This document shows positions 12,448 to 24,059 of a stretch of DNA of 64,000 nt, piece by piece. A program made the translations under genes and the position numbers. The notes below the pieces were generated by a model that was given only the letters and a program-made list of their open reading frames with translations, did not search any database and was not told where the DNA came from. The first letter of the stretch is position 1, and every line of letters begins with the position of its first letter. This DNA is from Pisaster brevispinus (lineage: Eukaryota > Echinodermata > Asteroidea > Forcipulatida > Asteriidae), in the NCBI GenBank assembly GCA_023634235.1, contig JAMKCF010000007.1, forward strand, positions 16,188,592 through 16,252,591, written 5' to 3'.

Positions 12448-12799
12448 TAAATCATCTTTTCATATGCAGGGGGTCTCAGAGTCTTTTGGATTGTCAGGAG
12501 CCACTACAAGCCAAAAGACTCTGAGTTTGAATCCATGCAAATGAGTCTGTGGAATGACCCTTGAACCCAACAACATCTACAATTTAATATTACAAATAAT
12601 GATACAAACAATAGTCAGCATTATGGGAAAGCTCCTTTAAAGACAGAGGCTCAAATGAAACATCCTTTTTGTCTGACAGCTCAGACCTGTTATCTCCCTG
12701 TAATTCCTTTTCCAAACAGCGGACATAATTGGATCATGCACAAACCAGTAGGGCTACTGACATGCCCCAGGCAGATTAACTGCTCACCTGTTAAGTTTA

Positions 12800-12980
12800 A
12801 TGAACCCAGTGATTTAATGTAAACTCACCTAATTGGTGAAAAGGATTAATTGTTTCCGAGTTTGTGGCCAAAACTTGGAAGTTCTTTAATGGAGCTGTCC
12901 TGTAATGAGTTCTTACATAGCGCACAAATCCTAGTACTGTAGATCCAGGCACTTTACTTACACAATCATAAAGTTTCACA
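12800..12980 (-). other. Possible internal exon, minus strand
   Basis: A strong donor-like site TTAG/GTGAGT occurs on the minus strand (plus position about 12,827). It closes an open frame of about 70 codons that could encode TAPLKNFQVLATNSETINPF. Acceptor-like CAG sites lie near 12,900 and 12,945. The product is not recognised and the call rests on splice-site look only. Confidence 0.2.
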
Positions 12981-13084
12981 AATTTCTGGGAAGCACACAA
13001 TGCTAAGCTGCTCATAAATACTCATAACTCTAGCGGATTAATGAAACACGATACTATCTCAGCCCTCATAGATATACATTTATA

Positions 13085-13225
13085 CACCTGGGTTAAGAGA
13101 AGCAATTATGGTTAAATAAATTGCTCAAGGACACAATTGAAATGACTGGGAATTGAACCCACACTCTGATGGTTCACTCATCAGAACTTGAGCCCAATGC
13201 ACAAGACCTCAGCCAAGACACACCT
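13085..13225 (-). repeat. tRNA-derived SINE, minus orientation
   Basis: Read on the minus strand it carries GTGGGTTCAATTCCCAGTCA (B-box region) followed by CTTGAGCAATTTATTTAACC and TTGCTTCTCTTAACCCAGG, matching the body of the 5.9-kb copy. Confidence 0.6.
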
Positions 13226-13392
13226 AATAAATATACAAATCTTGACTGCTTCCTCAAGTGCTATGGATAAAACTATGCCTCTCAAGACAAGGTGATCCCT
13301 GCAGCAATCCCGAAAAAATGGAGGAGTCGTAGTTCGTAGCACGAGTAAAAGCAGTCAATGTTAGTCTAGATATCTACTTTTAGCTTGTTTAG

Positions 13393-13500
13393 TTACCACC
13401 TGCTGTTGCTATGGGTGTAGTACACTGGTTGCTATGGGTGTAGTACACCGGTTGCTATAGGGTTAAAACATTGGTTGCTTTAGGTAAAGTTCACTGGTTG
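13393..13500. repeat. Short tandem repeat GGTTGCTATGGGTGTAGTACA
   Basis: About four decaying copies of a 23-25-bp unit. The first two are nearly identical and the last two diverge (GGTTGCTATAGGG, GGTTGCTTTAGG). Confidence 0.7.
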
Positions 13501-14250
13501 CAAGCTTCAATGTCAATTGTCACACTCCTTTATGATTTCTTGATCTTCATACAGTATATTACCAGCCAGCTGAATCCTCCATGGTCATTGAGTATACATT
13601 ATATTATATTGTATGCCTTCAGTCTATCAACATTCACAAAGTCTAGTGTCAATAATGGATCATTCTGGAGGGTGGGGTTAAGGTACAAGGTGATAAATAT
13701 GAGGCTTTAACAACCCTCATTTTTCCACTGTTCTATAAAACCAAGCTAAGCAGATTTCATCTCAGTCCAAAACATCTTGCAAAAAAGAAGGTGGAAATGT
13801 TTATTATATTTTTTGTTTAACTCCATAATCCATCTATGAGTTTATATCTAAAATAATAAACTCAACACAATGCATGATTTTTTTATAAAAACAAATTTCA
13901 AGTACATTTTAGTATTTTCCAAGAATGTTGTAATGAGTCTTACACCTTCTCTTCCTTAAATAACAGCACAAGACTAAATAATTACCCTGAGAAACATGGT
14001 ATGAAAGTTATCAGCTAAAATATTAAATTGCGGAGGAGGCAGGGGTAAAAATCTATATGGGGCGGTTTGAAGAAACATATGTGATAACGATGAAGGGTGA
14101 CTGTGTCAAAGATTACACAGATCCTTTTGTTATGTTTTTTGTACAGGCTTTATTTTGGATTTGGTTTTTATATATTTCCACAATTATGATAAAAACAAAT
14201 CTTGAAGTATTGTACATGCCCAGAGTCAAATAATACTGAAAAATATTTTC
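13500..14250. other. No gene recognised
   Basis: AT-rich DNA with AATAAA-like hexamers (for example near 13,853) but no convincing exon. Confidence 0.4.
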
Positions 14251-15290
14251 ATTTGAATTGGCATCGAAGAAGTATCTCTCAGTCTCAGGGTAAACTGATG
14301 ACATGTAAGAAGACAGTTTGAAATACACTGCAAATAGAGACATTCCGCTGACAATGTTAGGCAGAAGGAAGTGAAGCAATTTTCCAAGAGAATCAAGATA
14401 ACAATTTTGAGGGAAAACGGCTGTAAGAACATGAACTATTTTAAAACAAAAATCAGAAGATTGAATCAGCTGATGATATGAAAGGATGTGTACAAATATC
14501 TGAGGGCACTCGTCACTGTGCAGCAATACTTTTGAAGTGCTATGTCTAGTGATTTTTAAAATCTTGTAACATCGTTGTGTATTCATTATGAATGTCCTCT
14601 GTGTTGGGACGACTGTATTTTTTAAGGTTTTTATATTTTTATTGCTGTTGTTTTGTGTTTTACAGTAAATTATTCACAATTTATGAATTTGATTGTATTT
14701 AATTGTATTTTTAATGTTTATGTACAAGCACTATGCGATTAAGTTTTTGGGCTGTTTTGAATAAACCAACAATAATATAATTATAAAAGTAATAATAATA
14801 ATAACAATGAGAAGGCAATGAAGTCTGACATCCCAACACATTGAAATAAGAGACACATCAGTTGTCTCCAAGAGAGGAAATATTGTGGCTTTAAGAAAAC
14901 ACTCTGAAGTACAAATATATACAGCATTTGAATCAGCTGAGATGTAAGGATGTGCACAGAGGATGCAAATAGAGTCTTGCATCCCAGCACCTAGACAGAA
15001 GAAACACAGCAGTTTTCTCTCATTGAGTAAAGATCCTCATTTTGAGAGACAACAGTGGTAAGTAAGAAGATAAACTACTTGCAAAGTTTGAATCAGCTGA
15101 GATGTAAGGATGTGCACAGAGGATGCAAATAGAGTCTTGCATCCCAGCACCTAGACAGAAGAAACACAGCAGTTTTCTCTCATTGAGTAAAGAGCATAAT
15201 TTTTAGAGACAACAGCTGTAAGAAGATAAACTACTTGCAAAGTTTGAATCAGCTGAGATGTAAGGATGTGCACAGGGGATGCAAATACTT
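14250..15290. repeat. Degenerate ~156-bp tandem array
   Basis: The phrase AATCAGCTGAGATGTAAGG recurs at 14,931, 15,091 and 15,247, with a diverged copy at about 14,462 (three periods earlier). Units also share GTGCACAGAGGATGCAAAT, CAGTTTTCTCTCATTGAGTA and GACAACAGctGTAAG. Short minus-strand frames look alike because they lie over the same unit (VHIL..QLIQ..LTAV). Unit lengths of 156-160 do not keep frame, so coding is unlikely. Confidence 0.7.
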
Positions 15291-15590
15291 CATGTATCCA
15301 CACACTGAAACTAAAGGCAACTGTTGCTAGAGAATGTTCACATTGTGCAGAAGCTGCAAACATTTCATGTATCCAAACTAAATGGACTGGTGCAGCAGGC
15401 ATCAACATTCCTCTTAGAGCAGTATTTGAAAACATTCACATAGTGCAGAAGCTGCAAACATTTCATGTATCCAGAAACTTGAACTAAATAGACTGGTGCA
15501 GCAGGCATCAACATCCCTCTAAGAGCAGTCACTGAGAATGAATGCATTGTTGCAAAGACTACAAACATTTCATGTATGAAGCCTAGTAAA
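15285..15590. repeat. ~97-bp tandem repeat next to the 156-bp array
   Basis: The phrase GCAAACATTTCATGTATCCA occurs near 15,353 and 15,449, with weaker copies near 15,288 and 15,557. Between them lie shared stretches GACTGGTGCAGCAGGCATCA and CCTCTtAGAGCAGT. Confidence 0.65.
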
Positions 15591-16442
15591 CCTTATGGCA
15601 GATGAAGTTACGATGATCTATAGAATCTTTACTTTCAAAAAGGAAAACACAAATGAAATGTGCACTCTGGAAATACTAGTGTTCTTCCTTTGAAAACAAG
15701 TTCCTTTCTCTCCAAAGCATGTGGAACTGAAGAAAATCCTCCTAATTCACAATCCAGTTAGTAGAGTTACCAGGAAAGGTTGAGGATGATGATGAGGTCA
15801 AACAGAGGTCAAGAAGCTCAAATGAATGGTAGAAGGTTGAATAAGGAGCAGAGGAGAATGACAAGTTTCTTTGGCTATTGGAATAAATAATACTTAAAAT
15901 GAGGGGTTCAGCAGTAAAATACACTCTATTAAAACCCTGCAGTGTGGCATCGTACACTCCGTGAGTGTCCCATTGTTAACAAATTGTGTTTACTCATTAA
16001 CGGTACACTAAAAAATCACGAAATTTCACAAGTTCCCTAATGGAACATAGTCGGATAAGACTATTACCAGCAGAATTAGCTTGGGGTGAGTCATCGACCT
16101 ACAGTCACCTTTAACTTCGAAGACACATTAACATTGGATACTCTCCAAGGTGTAAGATCTTAGCCACTGTTTATTACCAGGCAATGCATCTTCCTGTTAT
16201 TGGCTTTGTTGTTGACATAAGGCAGACACAAGACGACCAGCTGTATTTTGTAGACTGTCAAGTTGTGGTTTCAGGGTAGGCCAAGTAAATAAGATACCTT
16301 GTTTCTCAAAAGACTGGTAAGCAGTGCAGTCAAATGTAAAAAAAAGTTGGATTTGAGGAACATTATTTGATTTTTGTAGCGACTGAATGTGCTCACCCAT
16401 ATGAGCACACAGCAATTTCTTATTTGAGTTCACTCTATCACC

Positions 16443-18485
16443 ATGGCTTCATCGAGCAGGATGTCAGCTGCTGATGTTTTGGAAGGAGTTTTTATCGATG
16501 AGGAAAGAAGTGAAAGAAGCGATAAAAAAAATAGACGAAGATGCGTCTGATATAGACGAATCTTCAGATGATATGACGTGTGACGATGAAACCGGCACAG
16601 AAAGTGATGATGATGATGTCATACCATCTAAAAGACCAAGAGCTCCGCCACCTGCCCCTTTTCGGCCACCCGCCCCTGCCCAGCCAGCAGCCCGTGGGCG
16701 CCCAGCTCGCCCTAGTCGTGCTCAGCCGCCTGCACCAGTTCAGCAACCTGCCCCTGTTCCGCCACCCGCCCCTGCCCAGCCAGCAGCTCGTGGGCGCCCA
16801 GCTCGCCCTAGTCGTGCTCAGCCGCCTGCACCAGTTCAGCCACCTGCCCCTGTTCCGCCATCCGCCCCGGCCCAGCCAGCAGCCCGTGGGCGCCCAGCTA
16901 GCCGTGGTCATACCCAGCCGCCTGCACCAGTTCGTCAGCCACCTGCCCCTGTTCCACCACCCACTCCAGCCCATGGGGGCCGGCCAGCCCCTGCTCAGCC
17001 GCCCGCACAAGCCACATCACCAGATGGTACTGTGTGGACCAGCCAGCCGACCCCAGCCGCAAAAACAGCACCGGCCAAAATCCTCACCCAAGCAAAGGGC
17101 CCCGAAACTTGGGTGGGGCATCGACAGCATTGGAGCTGTTTGAGCTATTCTTTCCTGCCGCAGTTTTGCAGATTATCCTGGATATGACAAATGTGCAGGG
17201 GCAGTCAAGGAGAGGAAGGTTATGGGTGAACATTGCAACGATCGAGCTGAGGTCGGCCTTTGGACTCCTGCTCTATCTCGGCCTTACGAAATCAGGCCAT
17301 GAAAATATTCGCACCTTGTGGACATCAGGGATGTTTTGCAAGCCAACCTGTCAAGCCACCATGCCAGCAAATCGTTTCGAAGACATACTATCAATGATGC
17401 GCTTCGACGATAGGACAACTCGTGCAAAAAGGAAAGCCACCGACAAGTTCGCTGCCATCCGAGAAATTTTTGAGATGTTTGCAACTGCTCTTCAGCGACA
17501 CTTCAGCCCCGGTGAGTGCATCACCATAGACGAGCAGATGGCTGCTTTTAGTGGTCGATGCTCGTTTCGTCAGTACATTCCAAACAAACCTGCGAAGTAT
17601 GGTATAAAATTCTTGGCTTCTGTAGATAGCGAGACTCACTACGTTCACAACATGATGCCATACATCGGAAAAGAGCAAAATCAAGTTGAGAGAAATCTCG
17701 GTGCCCGCGTGGTGAGAGATTTGGTGCGGCCTCTCTTCTTCTAAGGAAGAAAATAACTCTTTTTGGTACCATCAAGAACATATGACGGGAGGTTCCACGT
17801 GAGTTGCGGAAAGAGAACACTAGAGACATAGAGAAGCCAAATCTTCACAATTCATGTTTTCTGGAATGTCGACCATGGTGTCGTATGTGCCCAAAAAACA
17901 TCGGAATGTCATTCTCCTGGCGACTATGCATCATGATGATACCGTAGACGTAACAACCCAGAAACCAGAGATAATCTGCTACTACAATTCCACCAAGGCC
18001 GGCGTTGACACGGTAGATCAAATGTGCAGTCTCTACAACTCTGCACGCATAAGTAAGCGGTGGCCCATGGTGGTGTTTACCACATGTTGAATGTCGCAGG
18101 CATCAATGCGAATGTACTGTTCAGAGAAATACATGCAGAACTTACAGGCCAGGAACAAACCCGTCATCGTTTTCTTGAACAAGTTATCCATGATCTCATC
18201 CAGCCGCAGATACAGATGCGGGCGGCACACCCCGAACGACTGCGGGGCAATACTATTCCCGCCATTCGATACATCGGGTATGATGTCGCATTTCGCCAGC
18301 ATCAGCTAGAGGAGTAGCGTGCCCGCGTCCCCGCCCAACCAAGGAGCTGCTACTTGCGCTCCCGAGGCCGGAGGACAAGAACAACCAGAGTGTGCACGGA
18401 TTGCCATCGATATTCGTGCACACAGCATAGCATCAGTAGAACAACATCAAGATTTACTTGCTCCATCTGCCAGGAGGCCGAATGA
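16443..18485 (+). pseudogene. piggyBac-family transposase (DDE_Tnp_1_7), multiply disrupted
   Basis: The start ATG at 16,443 gives MASSSRMSAADVLEGVFIDE. The frame breaks at the poly-A run near 16,527. An acidic segment follows, then a Pro/Ala/Arg-rich low-complexity stretch (16,640-17,020). The frame breaks again before LFELFFPAAVLQIILD. The core contains ITIDEQMAAFSGR with the first catalytic Asp (about 17,530) and KPAKYGIKFLASVDSETHYV. After VVRDLVRPL there is a stop at 17,742 and an internal deletion that removes the region expected to hold the second catalytic Asp. Further pieces are KKITLFGTIK, SYVPKKHRNVILLATMHHD, GVDTVDQM (third Asp, about 18,010), MLNVAGINANVLFREIHAEL and, after an in-frame TAG at 18,315, a Cys-rich C-terminal domain (CTDCHRYSC, CSICQEAE) ending at 18,485. 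Several frameshifts plus the missing Asp make it non-functional. Confidence 0.93.
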
Positions 18486-18550
18486 ACTTTGAAGAACGAT
18501 ACAAACACCAGCAAAGATCTTCTTCTTTTGTTTCTTCTTTTTTTGGTCAG

Positions 18551-19266
18551 ACTTGTATTGTATAAATTTTCCATTTTGTAAACAAATTTTCACAACCTTG
18601 CAAAACATAAGCAGCTCAGATTTATTGGGGGGGTGAGGGTTTGCCAAGTTGCCAAGTGTAGTAATACAATGCAAACTGGATTGGGAATCTTTTTTTCAGT
18701 GTGTTTCTTTTTATTTTGTTCAGAGGGTGGAGGAAAGTCCTTGTTTCATGGGTCATACATGTAAGCATTGCTGTTTTATGGTTTCATTTCTTTTTGACAT
18801 TTATTTTTATTTTTACTTTGACTTGTATTGTATAAATTTTCCATTTTGTAAACAAATTTTCACAACCTTTCAAAACAAAAGCAGCTCGGATTTATTGGGA
18901 GGGGGGTGAGGGTTTGCCAAGTTGCCAAGTGTAGTAATACAATGCAAACTGGGTTGGGAATCTTTTTTTCAGTTTGTTTCTTTTTATTTTGTTCAGAGGG
19001 TGGAGGAAAGTCCTTGTTTCATGGGGCATACAAGTAAGCATTGCTGTTTTATGGTTTCATTTCTTTTTGACATTTATTTTTATTTTTACTTTGACTTGTA
19101 TTGTATAAATTTTCCATTTTGTAAACAAATTTTCACAACCTTTCAAAACAAAAGCAGCTCGGATTTATTGGGGGGATGAGGGTTTGCCAAGTTGCCAAGT
19201 GTAGTAATACAATGCAAACTGGGTTGGGAATCTTTTTTTCAGTTTGTTTCTTTTTATTTTATTCAG
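18551..19266. repeat. 272-bp tandem repeat (about 2.6 copies) within the piggyBac element
   Basis: Units start at 18,551, 18,822 and 19,095 with ACTTGTATTGTATAAATTTT and contain a G-run (GGGGGGGTGAGGGTTTGCC) and TTTGCCAAGTTGCCAAGTG. The third unit is cut at about 19,266. Diverged G-run pieces continue at 19,360-19,475. The repeated short frame over it is a by-product of the repetition. Confidence 0.9.
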
Positions 19267-19736
19267 ACATGAGGAAGGAGAGAATAAACTTCAATGTATG
19301 ACTCAGAAATCTGTATTGTTTTCATAAGTGTTTTTTTTTTTTCCTGTGGAATTACAACCTTGCATAAGATTAGCAGCTCCAGATTTACTTGGGGGGGTAG
19401 AGGGGTTGCAAAGGTGCCAAGGGATTTACTTGGGGGTAGTAGAGGGGTTGCAAAGGTGCCAAGTTAGTAACACAATGCCTCCTTGGTTGGCTGGGTAGAC
19501 AACCCACATACAAAGAGATTATGTTTATGGCAGGGATGGGTAAACAAAGAGGGTGGTTACCCCTGAACCACAAGGGCAGTGGAATAAACCTTATAAACCC
19601 TAAATAGATATCAAGGTGAGGTTGAAATCGTCTTTCAACCTGTTTAGACCACTTGAGAAGGGATTGGGTTCACCCATGGAGGAAGAAAATAGACTCCACG
19701 GTTCACCTAAACAAAGTTATATTACACGCTATTCAC

Positions 19737-19920
19737 ATGCACAGTAAGGAACGGCGCAATCAAGTGACCGCCTGTGTATATTGGCATGATGCACACATTG
19801 AATTTATATTTTTGTGCATTTTGGGGGTTCTTTCGATTCAGTGAACCTGTGTAAGTCTATTGATACCATGTTAGAAGAGTTGGAAGAGCTTGTGAGCAGC
19901 CAAAATCAGTTTTGCACGTA
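19737..19920 (+). other. Small reading frame conserved between piggyBac copies
   Basis: A frame starting MHSKERRNQVTACVYWHDAH is followed, after one frameshift, by NLCKSIDTMLEELEELVSSQ and NQFCT. The 36-kb deletion derivative keeps the same sequence as one uninterrupted 60-codon frame on the minus strand (36,223-36,405), although it has lost the transposase. No family was recognised. It may be cis-acting DNA that happens to be open. Confidence 0.35.
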
Positions 19921-20000
19921 ATTTGTAAACGGTACATTCGCCGAGTGTACGACCATGTTGCACAGCATGGATCTTGGCATACTGCAGCGCAGGGTTTTAA

Positions 20001-20917
20001 TCCAGAAACCATTATGACAAATTTTCCTATTGTACTTTAGGTTTTAGGTATGCTTTAACAAGTTGTGTAATATGTGAATTTGAAAACTACATTAGATCGT
20101 TAACTTATTTTGAGCAAAGAAACATTTCAGTCAAAATCCTTCCATAAACTACAGTTACAACTGTCAGATAAAAGCTCCACACTCCAGTTTGGGGCACTGG
20201 GGTTTCTAATTCAGATGGGGCGTACTTTGCTTTTGGATTTTTAAGCAACAAAATGGAATCTGTTTCTTAAAACAAAATGATGAATTCTAGACAATACATC
20301 CCAAACCCGCCTCAACTGGGAATAACTGTATCTATAGCGTTTATAACATGCACAAAAATGTTCAAGTCATTCTGACAGAGAGATTAAGGGTGTATATTTG
20401 GTTTGCAGTAACACCATCTGTGCATGTATATCTACTTTGCTGTGCTGATTATGTTCGTTTGAGAACTTGTTCTTGCTATTTATTCAAGTGCTGCGAAGTA
20501 GATTTTCGGAATTGGGAAAACTGCTAAGTTCTGAAGAAAAAAAACCCTGTTCTGCTTATTAACTACTACCCAGGGCTTTGTATGATGCTGGACTTTTATG
20601 TTTTTTAAAGGTTGTGTATAAAAAATTATGTATGACTAAACATTTGCTGCATTCTCATTGAAATTTACCTGAACATGAACAACCTAAACATTTCTGGTAA
20701 CAACAACAAATAAACAACATGATTGGGAAGCGTCATACAGAAAGAAAACGTAATGATGTACCTTGTCCAAAGAAAAAAACACACAATAATGTTTGAAATG
20801 CTTAGTGTGATCATAAAGAGCATAACTTACCAAAAGCTTAAGGCATCATGGCAACCTTGGGCTGCTTCTGATCGCTTTTCAACTTCTCCTTCCATTCTCC
20901 CATTCTCACATCTTACA
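20001..20917 (-). other. Probable 3' untranslated region of the minus-strand gene
   Basis: AT-rich non-coding sequence directly downstream of the terminal exon at 20,918-21,033. A minus-strand AATAAA (plus TTTATT near 20,478) could be its polyadenylation signal. No other structure seen. Confidence 0.3.
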
Positions 20918-21033
20918 TCAAGAGTCCATTAATGTGGCTTGGAATCCAAACTCCTTGAAGTTGACCAGTAGTCTAGCTGCAAGATCCCTATCCTTGTGAG
21001 CCCAGGCTACTGCTACGGCACAAGCTTTGGAAC
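20918..21033 (-). CDS. Terminal coding exon of an unrecognised gene
   Basis: On the minus strand a good acceptor, TTTTACTGTACTTCAG, precedes an open segment encoding SKACAVAVAWAHKDRDLAAR and then LLVNFKEFGFQATLMDS with a stop at 20,918-20,920. The exon carries 116 coding bases and enters in phase 1. The amino acid composition is protein-like (mixed helix, no low complexity), but the family was not recognised. The upstream exons must lie at higher coordinates and were not found. The acceptor and the first bases of this exon are included in the unit of the adjacent 93-bp repeat. Confidence 0.5.
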
Positions 21034-21772
21034 CTGAAGTACAGTAAAACCAAGTGAAAATGAGAGTCTTAAATAATAAGCTTGGATGTCTTACCCTCAT
21101 GTACACTAGCTACCCCGACTGGGAACCTGAAGTACAGTAAAACCAAGTGAAAATGAGAGTCTTAAATAACAAGATTGGATGTCTTACCCTCATGTACACT
21201 AGCTACCCCGACTGGGAACCTGAAGTACAGTAAAACCAAGTGAAAATGAGAGTCTTAAATAACAAGATTGGATGTCTCACCCTCATGTACACCAGCTACC
21301 CCGACTGGGAACCTGAAGTACAGTAAAATCAAGTGAAAATGAGAGTCTTAAATAACAAGCTTGGATGTCTTACCCTCATGTACACTAGCTACCCCGACTG
21401 GGAACCTGAAGTACAGTCAAACCAAGTGAAAATGAGAGTCTTAAATAACAAGCTTGGATGTCTTACCCTCATGTACACTAGCTACCCCGACTGGGAACCT
21501 GAAGTACAGTAAAATCAAGTGAAAATGAGAGTCTTAAATAACAAGATTGGATGTCTTACCCTCATGTACACTAGCTACCCCGACTGGGAACCTGAAGTAC
21601 AGTAAAACCAATTGAAAATGAGAGTCTTAAATAACAAGCTTGGATGTCTTACCCTCATGTACACCAGCTACCCCGACTGGGAACCTGAAGTACAGTAAAA
21701 CCAATTGAAAATGAGAGTCTTAAATAACAAGCTTGGATGTCTTACCCTCATGTACACTAGCTACCCTGACTG
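21029..21772. repeat. 93-bp minisatellite, eight copies
   Basis: Units begin GGAACCTGAAGTACAGTAAA at 21,029, 21,122, 21,215, 21,308, 21,401, 21,494, 21,587 and 21,680, exactly 93 bp apart, and are nearly identical. Each carries, on the minus strand, the acceptor-like TTTTACTGTACTTCAG that serves the exon at 20,918-21,033. The high identity suggests recent amplification or ongoing homogenisation. Confidence 0.95.
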
Positions 21773-22040
21773 GCAATTTGGTGCTCAAAGTTCATGTAAC
21801 CTATTTATTTGTTACGGTTACCGAAACTGTCTTGCGGTATCACCATTCACCATGTAACACCACAAACTCTCCGATGTGCTGTTGTGGTGGTTGAGAAAAG
21901 AACGAGTGGAGTGTAACAAAACCACTTATCAATCAGTCTGCTCTGATCCTTTTGTGACGTCAAACTCAACTCAATCAAAATAACAGACTTCAAAACTTAG
22001 AGTATGTAAGTGATGATATCCCTTGCAAGTAACATTCAAT

Positions 22041-22523
22041 CATAGAGTTATATATAGGAACTAGAGGGCGCACTGGTAATGCTACGTGCGCAAACACGAT
22101 GGGACCACAAGGAGACAAACACGCCATTTTGTACGAGGGCAACATTGAATACGAAGTATGCAGTGTGCTTTTTAAATACACGCTAAAAACGGGCTGCCGT
22201 TTTAAAGTTGTTTCGTGGGGTTTATTTTATTTGTTTCAACAGAGGATGAACACACTATGTCATGATTTTTTGTCCAAAGTGAAGGAATATAATTCTAAAA
22301 TATTATATTTATTCGGGGACTAATTAGAACTGTAAACGGTCTTCATTGTCGTTCATAAATTTCACAGTAAACCTTTTCATCGTTAACCATTGCTCTGTTG
22401 CAACCACACTAATAGTCTAGACACAAATATGTTTTCTTTTTTTTACTACTTACGTAATGGCCGCCGCTGCCCTTGTCGGGCTGCGTAACTAGGCTAGTGC
22501 GCCCTCTAGTTCCTATACTCTAC
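22041..22523. mobile_element. hAT-type MITE, 483 bp
   Basis: An 8-bp direct repeat CATTCAAT flanks the element (22,033-22,040 and 22,524-22,531). The ends are inverted: left CATAGAG then TATAGGAACTAGAGGGCGCAC, right its complement reaching 22,523. The interior holds GCCATTTTGTACGAGGGC and GGCCGCCGCTGCCC but no transposase. An 8-bp duplication is the hallmark of the hAT superfamily. Confidence 0.85.
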
Positions 22524-22589
22524 GCATTCAATACACTGTAGGAGAATCTAGTCTTACTTTGTCAAATCTCCATTCCTATCCTTTGTAGA

Positions 22590-23410
22590 TCCAGTCGAGC
22601 AGCCAAATGGGAAGTCGGTAGATTCAAGTCACTGGGTGACTGAGAGCTGTTCCCTCACTCAAAGTCTCTCACATCTGTCTCATGAGGGCGCCTCGTCTTG
22701 GCTTTTGTCTTTCTGCATACAATGTGGGTTGGATCCAATGACCTCTTATTAACCTTGAACTCCAACATCTATGACCCCTCCTTCCTCTTTGACCCCTCCT
22801 TGACCTCCAAGTCTTGGTGTCAGCCTTGTAAAAGTATTTCTTTATCAATTCACCAACTAAAAAAAAGGGAGTAATTGAGTCATGGTATAGGCTAAATTTT
22901 CAAATTGATATAAGGGCCTACTAAAGAGATTTATTTCACATACAGAGACGACAAGCATCCAGTGTTTCTATGGAAGTATTTAAAAATAGTTCGCAATAGT
23001 TTCAATATTTCACTGACATGGGGTGTATTGCTCCAAACACCAATATGAACATCAGGTTGGTACTTGTTATTAAATCTGGAATTGTTTTGACATCAACAAC
23101 TGATGTGGAATCTTGTTTGAGCTATGGCTGAGTCTTTATGCAGCTCAAATTTTAAATGACACAGGCCTGAGGACGACAGGGGTAAGGATACCTCACTGAT
23201 ACTAGTGTAGGCCCCCAGTCATACAAGGTGTTGGGCTAGCCCAGGTTGAACTCCTCATCCATTGCATACATTGTGACTGAGTCTACGGTATCAAGTTCCC
23301 GTACCATTGTGGAAACATTTTTAACAAACATTTTTCATATTTATACCTGATGGAGGAACCCTGGGTGACATTAGTTTGAAATAAAAATTGAAATTGACGT
23401 TCCTGATGTA
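22590..23410 (+). other. Possible terminal exon and 3' UTR, plus strand
   Basis: A pyrimidine-rich acceptor, CATTCCTATCCTTTGTAG, ends at about 22,589 and is followed by about 56 open codons (starting DPVEQPNGKSVDSSHWVTES) up to a TAA near 22,750. AATAAA occurs at about 23,381. The product is not recognised and no upstream exon was identified, so a non-coding RNA or chance is possible. Confidence 0.2.
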
Positions 23411-24059
23411 GCTTTCTGTACTGTCTCTGTATGTGAATACTCGCACGCAAGCACACTTGTTCTAGTCTGGTGCAATATTCCTCTCATTTTGTCATAACTT
23501 GTGCTATCTCACTGGGAAATATTTGGATAAATCAAACGAAGTCTTACACCAAGACTGCATTTGTTCATGTTTCAAGGCGCATTGGCCCTGAAGTCGATGG
23601 AGTTGCTATGCATTTTGCTCATGCGCACACGTGCTTAATCTGTACATGATATTTAAACCTTGCTTAAGCGTGGATCTGCGAGAAAAAAAATTGGAATAAT
23701 GTCATCATCCTACTGGATATATTTGCTATTTTTGGACGCCTCAAAAGTGTAGTTTTGGACATAAAGAATATAAAAATGAAAAAAAACACTGACGACCCCG
23801 AGGCAGTCTATGTCACGACACAAACACAATGAACTGAGCAGAAGTAAACTTTGAAAGGGACACTTCGATTACAACTTTCTGGTAAAATAATTTACTCACT
23901 AAATGTTGTCCTTGCTCGTCAGCAGAAGGCTGGCTGAGGAAAAGCTGCTATGCAGCACAATCTTGACTTTGTAAACATGTTATTCTGAATAGGAAACGAG
24001 CACAGCATTTCAATTAGTTGTATCTCACACTCACAGTCACACTCACAGATGACCGGTCC

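Larger units (their letters stand above)
15929..20000 (+). mobile_element. piggyBac-like transposon, complete ends, inactive
   Basis: Both ends carry the TTAA target site (15,929-15,932 and 19,997-20,000) and inverted termini TTAAAACCCTGC / GCAGGGTTTTAA. It spans 4,072 bp and encodes a piggyBac-family transposase (16,443-18,485), now broken. Downstream of the transposase lie a 272-bp tandem repeat and a small second reading frame (about 19,737-19,920). Subterminal motifs GTACACTCCGTGAGTGTCC on the left and its partner around 19,932-19,952 are also inverted. A shortened relative lies at 36,145-37,048. Confidence 0.93.

Noticed and set aside
14113..14586. 157-codon minus-strand frame
   Set aside because: It covers degenerate units of the ~156-bp array. 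Similar peptides in neighbouring units arise from the repeat, and unit lengths do not keep frame.
16564..17010. 148-codon minus-strand frame opposite the transposase
   Set aside because: Complement of the Pro-rich repeat; low-complexity translation only.
18649..19179. Two near-identical 85-codon frames
   Set aside because: By-product of the 272-bp tandem repeat inside the piggyBac element. They contain long Phe/Tyr-rich runs with no domain.
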